NCBI GenBank assembly: GCA_002328035.1 | Contig: DCVL01000017.1 | Coordinates: forward strand, 93,671-157,670 | DNA from: Geobacter sp. UBA2189 | Lineage (GTDB): Bacteria > Desulfobacterota > Desulfuromonadia > Geobacterales > Pseudopelobacteraceae | DNA length: 64,000 nucleotides | Direction of reading: 5' to 3' | Part shown: positions 1 to 7,719 of the stretch, one piece after another | Position numbering within the stretch: the first letter of the stretch is position 1 | Layout: each line of letters begins with the position of its first letter | Notes under the pieces: generated by a model | The model's input: only the letters and a program-made list of their open reading frames with translations | The model's database searches: none | What the model was told of the DNA's origin: nothing | Program-made: the position numbers and the translations under genes

Positions 1-38
1 CTGTAGAGGCAGAAGCCAAGAATAAAAAAACGGTTCAT
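1..38 (-). CDS. N-terminus of a probable PqiC-type lipoprotein (partial)
   Basis: Only the first 12 codons are inside the window, reading MNRFFILGFCLY, which looks like the start of a signal peptide. The ATG overlaps the stop of the upstream pqiB gene by 4 bases, so the two are translationally coupled. In pqi operons the gene after pqiB usually encodes PqiC, an outer-membrane lipoprotein that completes the PqiABC lipid-transport bridge. The identity is inferred from position only; the mature protein lies outside the window. Confidence 0.45.
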   Translation of the reverse strand, partial: MNRFFILGFCLY

Positions 39-1693
39 CGTCTGTCCTCCTGTTTGCCGCGTATCAGCGCTTCCGGATTACGTTCAAGGTAGTCTCCCAG
101 AAGCCTCAGAGACTGGGCTGCCTTTCCAAGCTCCCTCAATGTTTCACGCAGATCTACCTGTAGCGACCCTTCGCTGGAGATGGTCTGTTTTACCTCATTC
201 AATGCCTTGTTTGCTCCATCCAGTGTTTTTCTTGTGTCTTCCATCAACAAGCGGGCTTCAGGCACAATGTTTTTGTCAATGTTTTTGAGTAGTTTGTCCG
301 CGCTCTTAAGGGTTGTATCAAGGCTTTTAATGGTTGTTTGTGCATCTCCTGCCAACTGTTCAAGAGGCATTTTTTCGAGCTTGGCAACTATCTTCATAAG
401 GGAACCCTGAAACTGTGCCATCATTCCAACTGTCGTTGGAAGCTCGGGTAGATTTGCATTCCAGTTTATTTTGGCAGAGGGTACGTCGTTGAAAAAATCA
501 AGGGCAACGTACATCTGACCGGTCAAAAGGCTGCCGCTCTTCAGCTGTGCCCTTAAACCGTTTTTAACCATTGAATCGAGCATTCGTCTGGACTCTGCTG
601 ATTTGGACTGATCCGATGTCCCGGATTTGTGAGGTTTAATCCTTTCAGGATAAAAGCGGATATTGACCAGCATTGCCAGATTGTTGCTGTCTCTGGATAA
701 CTCTGCCTTTATCTTTGTCACTTCGCCAACGGTCAACCCTTTCATCTCTACCGGAGCCCCGACAGCCAGCCCTCTTACAGATTCCCTGAAAACGAGGCGG
801 TAGTTCTCAACAATGCTGTCAGGCTGCTTCAGGGCGACATCTTTTGTGCTGAACAGCGTGAAATGATGGTTCTTCTCTGCTTGTGGCATCTCATCAGCAT
901 CAATGGGGGTATCGAATGCAACCCCACCCATAAGTATTGATATCATTGATTCCGTATTTATCTTGACACCGTTGGCATCAAGCTTGAGGTCAATTCCGCT
1001 AGCATGCCAGAAGCGTGTATTGTTTCTTACAAAGGCGTCATATGGAGAGCGGATAAAAACATGCAGAATAACGGTATCGCCCTCTTTGTCCAGATCCGAT
1101 GATACAACTTCACCCACTTGCAGATGCCTGTAGAAAAGTGGCGAACCGGCGCTTAGTGACCCGACATCATCCGAATGTAGGATGAACTGACTTCCAGGCA
1201 TATCCATCGTTACAGCCGGAGGTGTTTCCAATCCTCTGAAGCTGCTGCTCTCTTCCTTTGATGTTCCGACATCCATGCCGATATAGCTTCCCGCCGTAAG
1301 AGTCCCCAAACCGGAGATGCTTCCGCCGGTAATCCTTGCTCTGACAACCCAGAAGCGGGTGTCCGATTTTAAAAATTCCTCGGCATCACGGGCAATATCA
1401 GCAGTGACGATCACCCTGCTACGATCTTTTGCAATAGTAATGGATCTGACCAGTCCTATCTGCACATCCTTGTACTTTATCTTGGTCTTGCCTGCCTCAA
1501 TACCTTCACCGCTGGAGAAGCTTATAGTGATTACAGGCCCCTTTTCAAGATAGACCCTGACTGCCAGCGAGATTCCGATTATAAAGGCTATAATAGGAAT
1601 AATCCAGATCAGCTGGGATGACCGGCGCCGCCGGCGATCTATAATGGCATCAGGTGGTTCAATATTTTTAGTGGGTTCATCTGTTTGCTTCAT
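35..1693 (-). CDS. pqiB: Paraquat-inducible protein B, MCE-domain lipid transport protein
   Basis: A 552-residue protein with a short cytoplasmic N-terminus, a run of arginines, one membrane anchor (about residues 28-48) and three MCE domains (about 50-140, 165-265 and 290-410). Each domain carries the typical G-x-x-V-x-x-x-G-x-x-V-G-x-V pattern. The C-terminal part is helical. Length and three-MCE layout match PqiB, which forms a periplasmic tube carrying lipids between inner and outer membrane. The start overlaps the stop of the preceding pqiA gene by 4 bases and follows an AAGGAA ribosome site. It is cotranscribed with two PqiA genes. Confidence 0.93.
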   Translation of the reverse strand: MKQTDEPTKNIEPPDAIIDRRRRRSSQLIWIIPIIAFIIGISLAVRVYLEKGPVITISFSSGEGIEAGKTKIKYKDVQIGLVRSITIAKDRSRVIVTADIARDAEEFLKSDTRFWVVRARITGGSISGLGTLTAGSYIGMDVGTSKEESSSFRGLETPPAVTMDMPGSQFILHSDDVGSLSAGSPLFYRHLQVGEVVSSDLDKEGDTVILHVFIRSPYDAFVRNNTRFWHASGIDLKLDANGVKINTESMISILMGGVAFDTPIDADEMPQAEKNHHFTLFSTKDVALKQPDSIVENYRLVFRESVRGLAVGAPVEMKGLTVGEVTKIKAELSRDSNNLAMLVNIRFYPERIKPHKSGTSDQSKSAESRRMLDSMVKNGLRAQLKSGSLLTGQMYVALDFFNDVPSAKINWNANLPELPTTVGMMAQFQGSLMKIVAKLEKMPLEQLAGDAQTTIKSLDTTLKSADKLLKNIDKNIVPEARLLMEDTRKTLDGANKALNEVKQTISSEGSLQVDLRETLRELGKAAQSLRLLGDYLERNPEALIRGKQEDRR

Positions 1694-2325
1694 ACAGATT
1701 CCTTTTCACGTAGTGAATCCCACATCATACGTGGGTCAAATTCCATTGCTGCAAACATTGTAAGGACAACTACAGCACCGAAGAAAATCGAGCCGGTTCC
1801 TGCTTTTACCGTAGCCATAGACTGAATCTGAACAAGGGCTGCCAATATCGTCAATACATAAATATCAAGCATTGACCAGCGACCTACCATCTCGACAATC
1901 CGATAAAGCTGTATCCGGTGTTTAAGCCCCCATCTGGAACCTCTTCTGACCGAAAGAAGGAGAAGCGTCAGAACTATAAGCTTAAAGATGGGAACCATTA
2001 TGCTTGCTATGAAGACTATAACTGCAATGCCAGGGTTGCCGTTATTCCAGAGATGAATTATGCCGCTCAGGATGGTGTCCTTTCTGTAGCTTATCAGGGT
2101 ACCCGTTTCCATCATGGTTAAAAGATTTGCAGGCAGATAAAACAAGTATGCGGCAATCAATAGAGCCCAACATCTCATCATGCTGTCCGGCTTACGGAAA
2201 CGTAGCGTGGTATTGCAGCGTGGACAGCGGGCTGGACTCTCCTCATTATGCATCGGTACAACCAGTCCACATACATGACAGGCACAGAATCCCTGGGCTG
2301 CCGCTGATGAGGCCGGATCTATCAT
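1690..2325 (-). CDS. pqiA: Paraquat-inducible protein A, membrane subunit (second copy)
   Basis: A 211-residue integral membrane protein of the PqiA family. The N-terminus has a rubredoxin-like pair of cysteine motifs (CHVC near residue 17 and CPRC near 34), followed by four hydrophobic segments. E. coli PqiA is a two-domain protein of about twice this length, so this gene and its upstream neighbour together correspond to one split PqiA. The ATG comes directly after the TAG of the upstream copy with no gap. The product probably anchors the PqiB tube in the inner membrane. Confidence 0.9.
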   Translation of the reverse strand: MIDPASSAAAQGFCACHVCGLVVPMHNEESPARCPRCNTTLRFRKPDSMMRCWALLIAAYLFYLPANLLTMMETGTLISYRKDTILSGIIHLWNNGNPGIAVIVFIASIMVPIFKLIVLTLLLLSVRRGSRWGLKHRIQLYRIVEMVGRWSMLDIYVLTILAALVQIQSMATVKAGTGSIFFGAVVVLTMFAAMEFDPRMMWDSLREKESV

Positions 2326-2955
2326 CTAATCGATCTTTCCGTCATTGTCTTTGTCCAGATGTGCCCATATATCACGAGGGTTGAATGATGAGGCCACAGC
2401 CGCAAGCATTACAGTCAGTCCGACGAAAGACCAAAGGGCGACACCCGGTATGATCCTGAAGTCCTGAACAAGCTTGACCAGTGAGACAAGTATCCCAAGC
2501 ATGAAGACCTCAACCATTCCCCATGGTTTGATAATCTGCAGGAGCCTCATAATCGGCGAAACCCCGGGTGGGACAAGTCCAATCCGGATAGGTACAAGCA
2601 GATAAAGCATAAGCCCCATTTCAAGAGCCGGTACGAATATGGCTGTAATGAAGGTAAGAGACGAAACCAGATGCATCCCCTGATCCCAGAGGGATTGTAC
2701 AGCCTGGAGCAGGGTTACCGCATTGGCGTTACCCTGAAGGTTTATTCCAAGTAGAGGAAATGAATTTACGATAATAAAAAGAATTGCAGATGAGATGCTG
2801 AACGCCAGGCTGCGGTTGAGGCTGTCAGGCAGGTTGCGGTATAGAGTAGCCCCGCAACGGCAGCAGCAGGCCGCCCCTTTTGAAGGAAGTGGTATCTCGC
2901 GCATCAAAAGATCGCACTGCGGACAGGCTATTAATGGTCTTTCATCGTTTTTCAT
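2326..2955 (-). CDS. pqiA: Paraquat-inducible protein A, membrane subunit (first copy)
   Basis: A 209-residue PqiA half-protein and first gene of the pqi operon. CPQC near residue 14 and CRCG near 32 form a zinc-ribbon-like N-terminus, followed by four predicted membrane helices. It is homologous to the next gene, so PqiA is encoded as two separate half-size proteins here rather than as the fused form seen in E. coli. The operon promoter should lie in the AT-rich gap 2956-3053. Confidence 0.9.
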   Translation of the reverse strand: MKNDERPLIACPQCDLLMREIPLPSKGAACCCRCGATLYRNLPDSLNRSLAFSISSAILFIIVNSFPLLGINLQGNANAVTLLQAVQSLWDQGMHLVSSLTFITAIFVPALEMGLMLYLLVPIRIGLVPPGVSPIMRLLQIIKPWGMVEVFMLGILVSLVKLVQDFRIIPGVALWSFVGLTVMLAAVASSFNPRDIWAHLDKDNDGKID

Positions 2956-3008
2956 AGAACAAAACTATAATTGATAAGAACTGAAAGTCAACTACTTGAA
3001 AGCCAATC

Positions 3009-3034
3009 AAACTTGGCATGTTTAATTTGAAAGG
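3009..3034. repeat. Partial second copy of the palindrome found at the DUF4143 gene
   Basis: The stretch AAACTTGGCATGTTTAATTT and the following bases repeat, with two or three changes, the loop and right arm of the palindrome at 9590-9626. It lies between the pqi operon and the 3' end of cbiB. The left arm is poorly conserved. It is either a dispersed repeat or a leftover operator from a lost gene. Confidence 0.45.
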
Positions 3035-3053
3035 CACTGTACGCCAGAGCCGG

Positions 3054-3998
3054 TTAAATCAAGTAGCGACCCACCACCCCGATCAGCGCTACCTGCCCAT
3101 ACACCAGCCACATCAGTCGAACTGCCTGTAGGATATGCCGCGACTGCAGTGGTTGCAACGGATCACCCATAAACGGCCTGCTGCTGGGCTGACCAAAGTA
3201 GCTGTTAACCCCGCCCAGTCGGACTCCCAAGGCACCGGCCACTGCGGCCTCAATCTGCCCGCCATTGGGGCTGGGGTGGTTATGGCGATCCCGTTTGAAG
3301 ATCCGCCAGGCAGTACCGGCATCCAGTCGTAACAGCAAGGCCGCAGGAACAACCAGCAGGGCAGTCAACCGGGCTGGCAGCAGGTTGGCAAGATCATCCA
3401 ACCGGGCTGATGCCCAGCCAAATTGTAGGTAACGTTCATTTTTATAGCCAAAGGTGGAATCCAGGGTGCTGATCGCCTTGTAGGCCAGCGCCCCCAATGG
3501 GCCGCCAACAAAGGCGAACAACAGCGGAGCCGTACAGCCATCCACCGTGTTTTCAGCCACCGACTCCACTGCCGCGCGGGTCACCTCCCCTTCATCCAAC
3601 TGGTCAGTATCCCGCCCCACCAGCCAACCCACCCGCTGCCGCGTCTCCACCAGATTACCTGCCACCAGCGGACGGTAAACCGCCAGAGCATGATCATGCA
3701 GTGAGCGGGTTGCAAAGCAGGTGTAGAGCAGCAGGATTGCTACGACATCACCGGCCAGTGGATGCAGCAGGGCAGCAGCCTTTAACAGGCCAAGGCCGAT
3801 CAGCACCGTACTCCCCACCACCAGCAACACCGCAATGATACCGGCAAGTTTTGGATGAGGGATCAACCGCCGCAGCGGTGCTTCAGAACGCTGAGCCAGC
3901 CAGCCGATCCCCTGCACCGGATGGGGCAGCCAGCGGGGATCACCCAGCAGCAGGTCCAGCAGAATTGCCAGGAGTATTTGAATAGCGAGAGAAATCAT
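3054..3998 (-). CDS. cbiB: Adenosylcobinamide-phosphate synthase CbiB/CobD
   Basis: A 314-residue membrane protein that attaches the aminopropanol (phosphate) linker to adenosylcobyric acid, late in cobalamin synthesis. Family signatures are the LDLLLGDPRWLPHPV segment near residue 15, ENTVDGCTAPLLF in the middle and the ALAYKAISTLDSTFGYKNE block. Several hydrophobic helices and the usual length support the call. The next cobalamin gene on this strand, a cobC-cobQ fusion, is about 8 kb upstream. The toxin-antitoxin block between them looks like an insertion into what was probably one operon. The gene is called cobD in some species, a name also used for a different enzyme. Confidence 0.95.
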   Translation of the reverse strand: MISLAIQILLAILLDLLLGDPRWLPHPVQGIGWLAQRSEAPLRRLIPHPKLAGIIAVLLVVGSTVLIGLGLLKAAALLHPLAGDVVAILLLYTCFATRSLHDHALAVYRPLVAGNLVETRQRVGWLVGRDTDQLDEGEVTRAAVESVAENTVDGCTAPLLFAFVGGPLGALAYKAISTLDSTFGYKNERYLQFGWASARLDDLANLLPARLTALLVVPAALLLRLDAGTAWRIFKRDRHNHPSPNGGQIEAAVAGALGVRLGGVNSYFGQPSSRPFMGDPLQPLQSRHILQAVRLMWLVYGQVALIGVVGRYLI

Positions 3999-4019
3999 AG
4001 AGCCTTATTTTCGCTCGGT

Positions 4020-4187
4020 CTAGGAGTCTGTCGGACTTAGGAAATCGTAGCGAAAATGTGACTGGGCGAGGGCAGATTTTGTCGTTTTTGAAGGTCAATA
4101 GTTGTTCTATTGATCGAAAAAACGGCGAAATATGAACCGTCCAGGCAAATTTGCAGCAGATTTATCCTAAGTCCGACAGGCTCCTAG
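4020..4187. repeat. 168-bp fold-back (MITE-like) element
   Basis: The ends are 23-bp inverted repeats with one mismatch: CTAGGAGTCTGTCGGACTTA at the left end and its complement near 4168-4187. An inner inverted repeat (around 4090-4130, arms GTCAATAG and CTATTGAT) lets most of the element fold on itself. There is no coding capacity. Size and structure fit a non-autonomous MITE or large REP-type element. It sits at the border between cbiB and the accessory block. The bases from 4188 to 4337 show nothing I can name beyond a 7-bp inverted repeat GAGTGGC/GCCACTC. Confidence 0.75.
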
Positions 4188-4337
4188 GTCCAATGGTCTC
4201 GTTCACCCGCTTGGACACTTGCTCTGTTGGAAAAATCAAAGGGACGAGTGCCAACTCTTCATATTGCCTGAAGTTGATACCCATCCCTGTGTTTCTCTTT
4301 TTGTTTCCGAGTGGCGTATCTTCAGTACGTTGCCCTG

Positions 4338-4613
4338 TTATGCCACTCGCACCTCAAGGTGCTTACCTAGTGCTTGAGCGATATTACGAAGTGTTGAAAG
4401 ACGAATATCATCGGCATGATTTTCAATTCGGGAAATTGCAGACTTTCTGGTGTGAATGCGCTCAGCAAGTTCCTCCTGGGTTATGCCTGCCTGTTCTCGT
4501 GCCTGGCGGAGCATGGCGCCAATTTTGAATTCTTCATAACCGGCGTCAAAAGCCTCGGCAAATTCCACTGATTTTTTCTTACGTTTTTCTATGTAACGGT
4601 TGAGATCATCCAT
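4338..4613 (-). CDS. higA: HigA-type XRE antitoxin
   Basis: A 91-residue DNA-binding antitoxin. A helix-turn-helix of the XRE/Cro type covers about residues 30-85 (LRQAREQAGITQEELAERIH). Its start overlaps the end of the upstream toxin gene by 8 bases, giving the toxin-first order typical of HigBA systems. It should neutralise the toxin and repress the operon. A decayed fragment of a similar antitoxin reading frame is found at 7013-7048. Confidence 0.88.
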   Translation of the reverse strand: MDDLNRYIEKRKKKSVEFAEAFDAGYEEFKIGAMLRQAREQAGITQEELAERIHTRKSAISRIENHADDIRLSTLRNIAQALGKHLEVRVA

Positions 4614-4965
4614 TTTTAGTTTCCTTCCTGCTTTGGTGCTCCCGCTTTCTGGCTTCAGCCAGTTCTATCTCACGCTTAGGTGTCTTCTGCGTCTTTTTCT
4701 GAAAGCCATTAGTAAGAATGACAATTCGGTCTCCTTCGATAAAACCGAGTAACCGGAATATGTTACCCGCCATCTGAATCCTGACTTCCCAAAGATCGTC
4801 AGTATTTACCAGTTTTGTGAAGTAGTGCGAGGGAACAGGATCAAGCTCTCTTACCAGTTTGAGCACCCACAAAATCTTACTTGCCTGGCTGTCAGAAAGG
4901 GTATCAAGAAACTCCTCAACAGGTGATCCACCACTAGCAGTTTTATAGAAGTCGATTCGTTTCAT
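4606..4965 (-). CDS. higB: HigB/RelE-superfamily toxin (phage Gp49-like)
   Basis: A 119-residue protein of the phage-derived Gp49-like/HigB family, a RelE-fold mRNA interferase that cleaves mRNA at the ribosome. It shows the family segments SPVEEFLDTL near the N-terminus, LWEVRI in the middle and an aromatic-basic strand (IVILTNGFQKKTQKTP) near residue 90. It is the first gene of a two-gene operon with the XRE antitoxin. The perfect palindrome ATGTTAACAT at 4973-4982, just upstream of the ATG, is a candidate operator. Confidence 0.88.
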   Translation of the reverse strand: MKRIDFYKTASGGSPVEEFLDTLSDSQASKILWVLKLVRELDPVPSHYFTKLVNTDDLWEVRIQMAGNIFRLLGFIEGDRIVILTNGFQKKTQKTPKREIELAEARKREHQSRKETKNG

Positions 4966-4972
4966 GTTATTA

Positions 4973-4982
4973 ATGTTAACAT
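4973..4982. promoter_or_regulatory. Candidate HigA operator palindrome
   Basis: ATGTTAACAT is a perfect 10-bp palindrome ending 8 bases upstream of the higB start, inside a very AT-rich stretch. Position and symmetry fit autoregulation by the antitoxin. Binding is inferred. Confidence 0.4.
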
Positions 4983-4983
4983 A

Positions 4984-5169
4984 TTAGTGAACACGGTCAA
5001 AGTTATTTTGCCTTTTCTTTAGCCTGATGGCGGGCGAAATACCGATAAGATAGCCCAAAAGAGTGCCGATCAGTACACCTGTTACCAAGCCGACTCCCAT
5101 ATGACCGGATAGTACCCTCCAGGCAAAGCCTGCAACAACGCCAAATATCATCCAGCAATACTTTCTCAT
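4984..5169 (-). CDS. Small membrane protein of unknown function
   Basis: A possible 61-residue protein with two hydrophobic stretches rich in glycine (GVVAGFAWRVLSGHMGVG and GVLIGTLLGYLIGI), like glycine-zipper membrane proteins, and a basic C-terminal tail. The ribosome site is weak (GGGAG about 16 bases upstream, AAG closer). I do not recognise a family. It lies between the higBA and hipBA pairs on the same strand. An overlapping frame at 5003-5209 is less protein-like. The gene may not be real. Confidence 0.4.
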   Translation of the reverse strand: MRKYCWMIFGVVAGFAWRVLSGHMGVGLVTGVLIGTLLGYLIGISPAIRLKKRQNNFDRVH

Positions 5170-5271
5170 CTACTTGCCGATTTACTCCCGGAATGCTGTT
5201 GCCATCCAATTCACCCCTGAGATGTTAAACCCTTAACCCTGTACCAGATACGCTGCTAAAATCAATTGCTG

Positions 5272-6570
5272 CTACAGTATAACCCTCGGCAGCTCAGTGG
5301 CAAACCCCAGGTATTTCTCTGCATTCCTCCGCAGGTGCGACAGCAGAGTATCACCAAAGGCCTGCTCATCACCTGTCAGCTCAACCGTCAATGCAAAAGT
5401 ATCAAGCTGTTGCAGCATGTTCCGGCAGAGTGTGCTCAGGGTCCGGGCCACCTGCCGTTGCGGCAGCCTGCAGGCCTCACACATCTCGGCCAGTTGGAAG
5501 GGTTGTATCTCTTCAGGATCAAAGGTGTCACCCACTGCCAGGGCCAGATCGCGATCATACTGGCTGGCATAGCTGTCCAGACAGAGCAGGTCGTATGCCG
5601 GGGCGATCTGGATACCGTTTGGCCCGATAAACCAGGAGATGTTCTTGGCATGGGCATCACTGTTGCCGATCAGCAGGTTGAACAACACCCACTGCAGCAG
5701 ATCACGCAGGGCAGCAGCCGGCACCCGGCAACGGTTGCAGGCATCAAAGAGCAGTGGAAGACTGGCGCCGGAGCGGATGGCAGCGGCATGGCCCCCTTTC
5801 CCAAAGGGACGCTCATATTTATAGATCGGCGGCAGATCAAGCATCTGGCAGCCATCAATCAGATGCAGGCGGTTGATGGTGTTCAGTGCTGTCCAGTGGC
5901 GATCAAAACGTTGCACTGCCAGCACCGGTTCGCCAAGCCGGAGCAGTTGCACCGATGCCACCGGCAGCTTCATCCTGCGGGCCAGTTCCATGCAGATATA
6001 TTCGTTGATCACCAGATGCAGATCCGGTTTGGTGCCAAACTTGAGGATATGGGTGGATGCCAGCAGCCCTTCTCCAAAGCCGATCCTGATATCCGGCATG
6101 ATCAGCACCGGCAGTTTATCCTGCACCCCGGCCACTGACAGGCGCGGCTTGTTATCCCAGATGGCAATGGAGCGATCTGCCCGCTGGCTGATCCGCTCGG
6201 TCAGTTCATGGACAGAAATTTCACGAAAGCTGGTCGCTAGCTGTTCTGTTGGCTGAATGTTGTCCTGAAAGGTAAGGGCGCCGGTGGTCTCGCTGCCAAT
6301 GGCAGTGATCAGGCCAAAGATATTTGCCTTTGAGATCTGCTGGGTAAGCGACAGCTCATCCAGCCAACGTCCTTCCGGCAACAGGTTGGCAAGGAACCTC
6401 TTAAGCGTTTCGGATGGCGCAGCTTCAGGGAGCAAATGGGGAGAGATGCTGAAACCGGCGTTATCCAGCCAGTTCTGATCATAGACAAGGGAGTACTGGT
6501 CTGTTGCGCCTTCAAACAGCAGACGCCCAATCGGGAGATGATTCAGCCGAACCAACAGGTTCTCGCTCAT
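5272..6570 (-). CDS. hipA: HipA-family serine/threonine kinase toxin
   Basis: A 432-residue HipA kinase from the ATG at 6570. I chose this start because it overlaps the hipB stop by 4 bases and an in-frame extension upstream is unlike the family. Visible motifs are the ATP-binding VAGVQDKLPV near residue 150, the catalytic loop GNSDAHAKNIS near 315 and the metal-binding AYDLLC about 20 residues later. In E. coli HipA phosphorylates glutamyl-tRNA synthetase and causes persistence. The target here is not known. The gene order hipB-hipA is standard. Confidence 0.92.
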   Translation of the reverse strand: MSENLLVRLNHLPIGRLLFEGATDQYSLVYDQNWLDNAGFSISPHLLPEAAPSETLKRFLANLLPEGRWLDELSLTQQISKANIFGLITAIGSETTGALTFQDNIQPTEQLATSFREISVHELTERISQRADRSIAIWDNKPRLSVAGVQDKLPVLIMPDIRIGFGEGLLASTHILKFGTKPDLHLVINEYICMELARRMKLPVASVQLLRLGEPVLAVQRFDRHWTALNTINRLHLIDGCQMLDLPPIYKYERPFGKGGHAAAIRSGASLPLLFDACNRCRVPAAALRDLLQWVLFNLLIGNSDAHAKNISWFIGPNGIQIAPAYDLLCLDSYASQYDRDLALAVGDTFDPEEIQPFQLAEMCEACRLPQRQVARTLSTLCRNMLQQLDTFALTVELTGDEQAFGDTLLSHLRRNAEKYLGFATELPRVIL

Positions 6571-6824
6571 TGGCGGTCTCCGGCTGAAACTGTCAACGTG
6601 ACCCCAAGCATTCGGCAGACCTGCAGGATGCTGCTGAGGCGGACATCGCCGTTTGCACGCTCCAGCTTGCTCATGGTGCTGACCGCAACGCCGCAAAAGG
6701 CGGCTGCCTCATGGATACCCATGCCGCTTTGGGTTCTGGCTGCACGGATAAACCGCCCCAGGGTGTCGGCATCAACCATGGCCTGGGCAGCAGGTATCGG
6801 TAGCGGTGTAACGGTCTTTGCCAT
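6567..6824 (-). CDS. hipB: HipB-type XRE antitoxin
   Basis: An 85-residue XRE-family repressor with a helix-turn-helix at about residues 22-75 (GRFIRAARTQSGMGIHEAAA ... STMSKLERANGD). It binds and blocks HipA and should repress its own operon. The stop codon overlaps the hipA start in ATGA. A symmetrical site at 6838-6866, just upstream of the start, is the likely operator. Confidence 0.9.
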   Translation of the reverse strand: MAKTVTPLPIPAAQAMVDADTLGRFIRAARTQSGMGIHEAAAFCGVAVSTMSKLERANGDVRLSSILQVCRMLGVTLTVSAGDRQ

Positions 6825-6837
6825 GACATATACCCCT

Positions 6838-6866
6838 CAATACGTACTACTATAGCAGCAGTATTG
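6838..6866. promoter_or_regulatory. Candidate hipBA operator
   Basis: The outer arms CAATAC and GTATTG enclose a near-symmetrical core CTACTATAGCAG. The site ends 14 bases upstream of the hipB start codon, where a HipB operator is expected. The sequence does not match the E. coli TATCC-N8-GGATA site, so recognition is inferred from position and symmetry. Confidence 0.5.
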
Positions 6867-6919
6867 CATAGCAGGCGGCTTCAGACAATATAAATTCTAT
6901 TATACAAGTATTTATTGAC

Positions 6920-6970
6920 TATTCTTTGGCCTTATTAACAATAATTATACTATCGCAGAATTATTGCCAA
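6920..6970. repeat. AT-rich palindromic repeat, copy 1
   Basis: The run begins TTCTTTGG and contains arms CAATAAT and ATTATTG around TATACTATCGCAGA. A related sequence occurs at 11100-11150 in the same accessory block, where the reverse complement of its core is nearly the same. It may be a dispersed operator or repeat. Here it lies beside the antitoxin relic at 7013. Confidence 0.45.
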
Positions 6971-7012
6971 TAAAGCCCTTGTCTGTTGCGGATTTTTTAC
7001 TGGCAGGAGAAT

Positions 7013-7048
7013 TCTGGCGTAAATGCGCTCTGCAAGCTCCTCATGAGG
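7013..7048 (-). pseudogene. Relic of an XRE antitoxin gene
   Basis: Read on the minus strand, these bases encode PHEELAERIYAR, matching the helix-turn-helix segment TQEELAERIHTR of the HigA-like antitoxin at 4338-4613. The frame breaks on both sides. It appears to be a decayed piece of a further higBA-type locus, showing that toxin-antitoxin genes have been gained and lost here. Only about 12 codons remain. Confidence 0.5.
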
Positions 7049-7055
7049 TAGGACT

Positions 7056-7394
7056 CTAACCGGCGCGCAGTTTTTTTGCGCGTCCGGTTGATCGTGTAGT
7101 TAGGCACGTTTCAAGGGTTTCATGGATAGCTTCGCGTACTATGTCCGTAAGTTTCAATCCTTGACTGAACTGCTTCAATGCCTCATTCATCAGGGTCTGA
7201 TAATTGCCTCCGACCATCTCAGCACGCACCTTGAAGGTAGCCAGCACGTCGTTGTCCACTCGCATTGTAATGCGTGATTTTCCTCCGGTTTCCGCTTGAA
7301 GTTTTGCAAGATGAGGAGTTTCACTTACCGATTTTGCATCTGCAAAATCAAAATCTTTGTATTTTTCATGCATTTTGTCAGAACTGGTTTTCAT
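7056..7394 (-). CDS. brnA: BrnA-type antitoxin
   Basis: A 112-residue antitoxin. The start at 7394 is favoured over an upstream in-frame codon because a GGAGG ribosome site precedes it and because it overlaps brnT by only 17 bases. The central part has the BrnA ribbon-helix-helix pattern (ITMRVDNDVLATFKVRAEMVGGNYQTLMNEALKQF in outline, about residues 43-77). The C-terminal tail is longer than usual. It should bind BrnT and repress the operon. Confidence 0.88.
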   Translation of the reverse strand: MKTSSDKMHEKYKDFDFADAKSVSETPHLAKLQAETGGKSRITMRVDNDVLATFKVRAEMVGGNYQTLMNEALKQFSQGLKLTDIVREAIHETLETCLTTRSTGRAKKLRAG

Positions 7395-7653
7395 AACGCC
7401 TCCGTTGCGGTTCATTTGCTTTCCAGGCAGATATGAGCCGTATTGTTTCTTCTCTGTATGTGTAGACAACCATCAGAATTCGCCCCTTACGGCCCATTCC
7501 CAAAGTGACGAATCTTTGTTCGTCTTCTGAATCACTGTCCTCTCGTGACAATGCATATGGGTCAAGCAGGACATGCCGGGCTTCCTCGAAGGTCACGCCA
7601 TCGTGGATTTTTGGGTTTGCCGCTGCTTTTTTTAAATCCCAAGTGATTTTCAT
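7378..7653 (-). CDS. brnT: BrnT-family ribonuclease toxin
   Basis: A 91-residue RelE-fold toxin of the BrnT family. Family features are the N-terminal WDLKKAAANPKIHDGVTFEE, the LLDPYALSREDSD segment and the C-terminal Y-R-E-E-x-I-R-L-I-S-A-W strand ending in R/Y-rich residues. BrnT cleaves RNA and is held inactive by BrnA, encoded just downstream with an overlap. It is the first gene of this pair. A long in-frame upstream extension is absent, which supports the start. Confidence 0.92.
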   Translation of the reverse strand: MKITWDLKKAAANPKIHDGVTFEEARHVLLDPYALSREDSDSEDEQRFVTLGMGRKGRILMVVYTYREETIRLISAWKANEPQRRRYENQF

Positions 7654-7719
7654 AGTTCTACTGTATGCACAATCGTATGTACTGTCAAGGCCGTTTCCCG
7701 ATGTAAAGTAAGTTGCATG

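Noticed and set aside
5266..6138. Plus-strand open frame of 290 codons
   Set aside because: It is antisense to hipA, which has intact kinase motifs. No ribosome site or family was seen.
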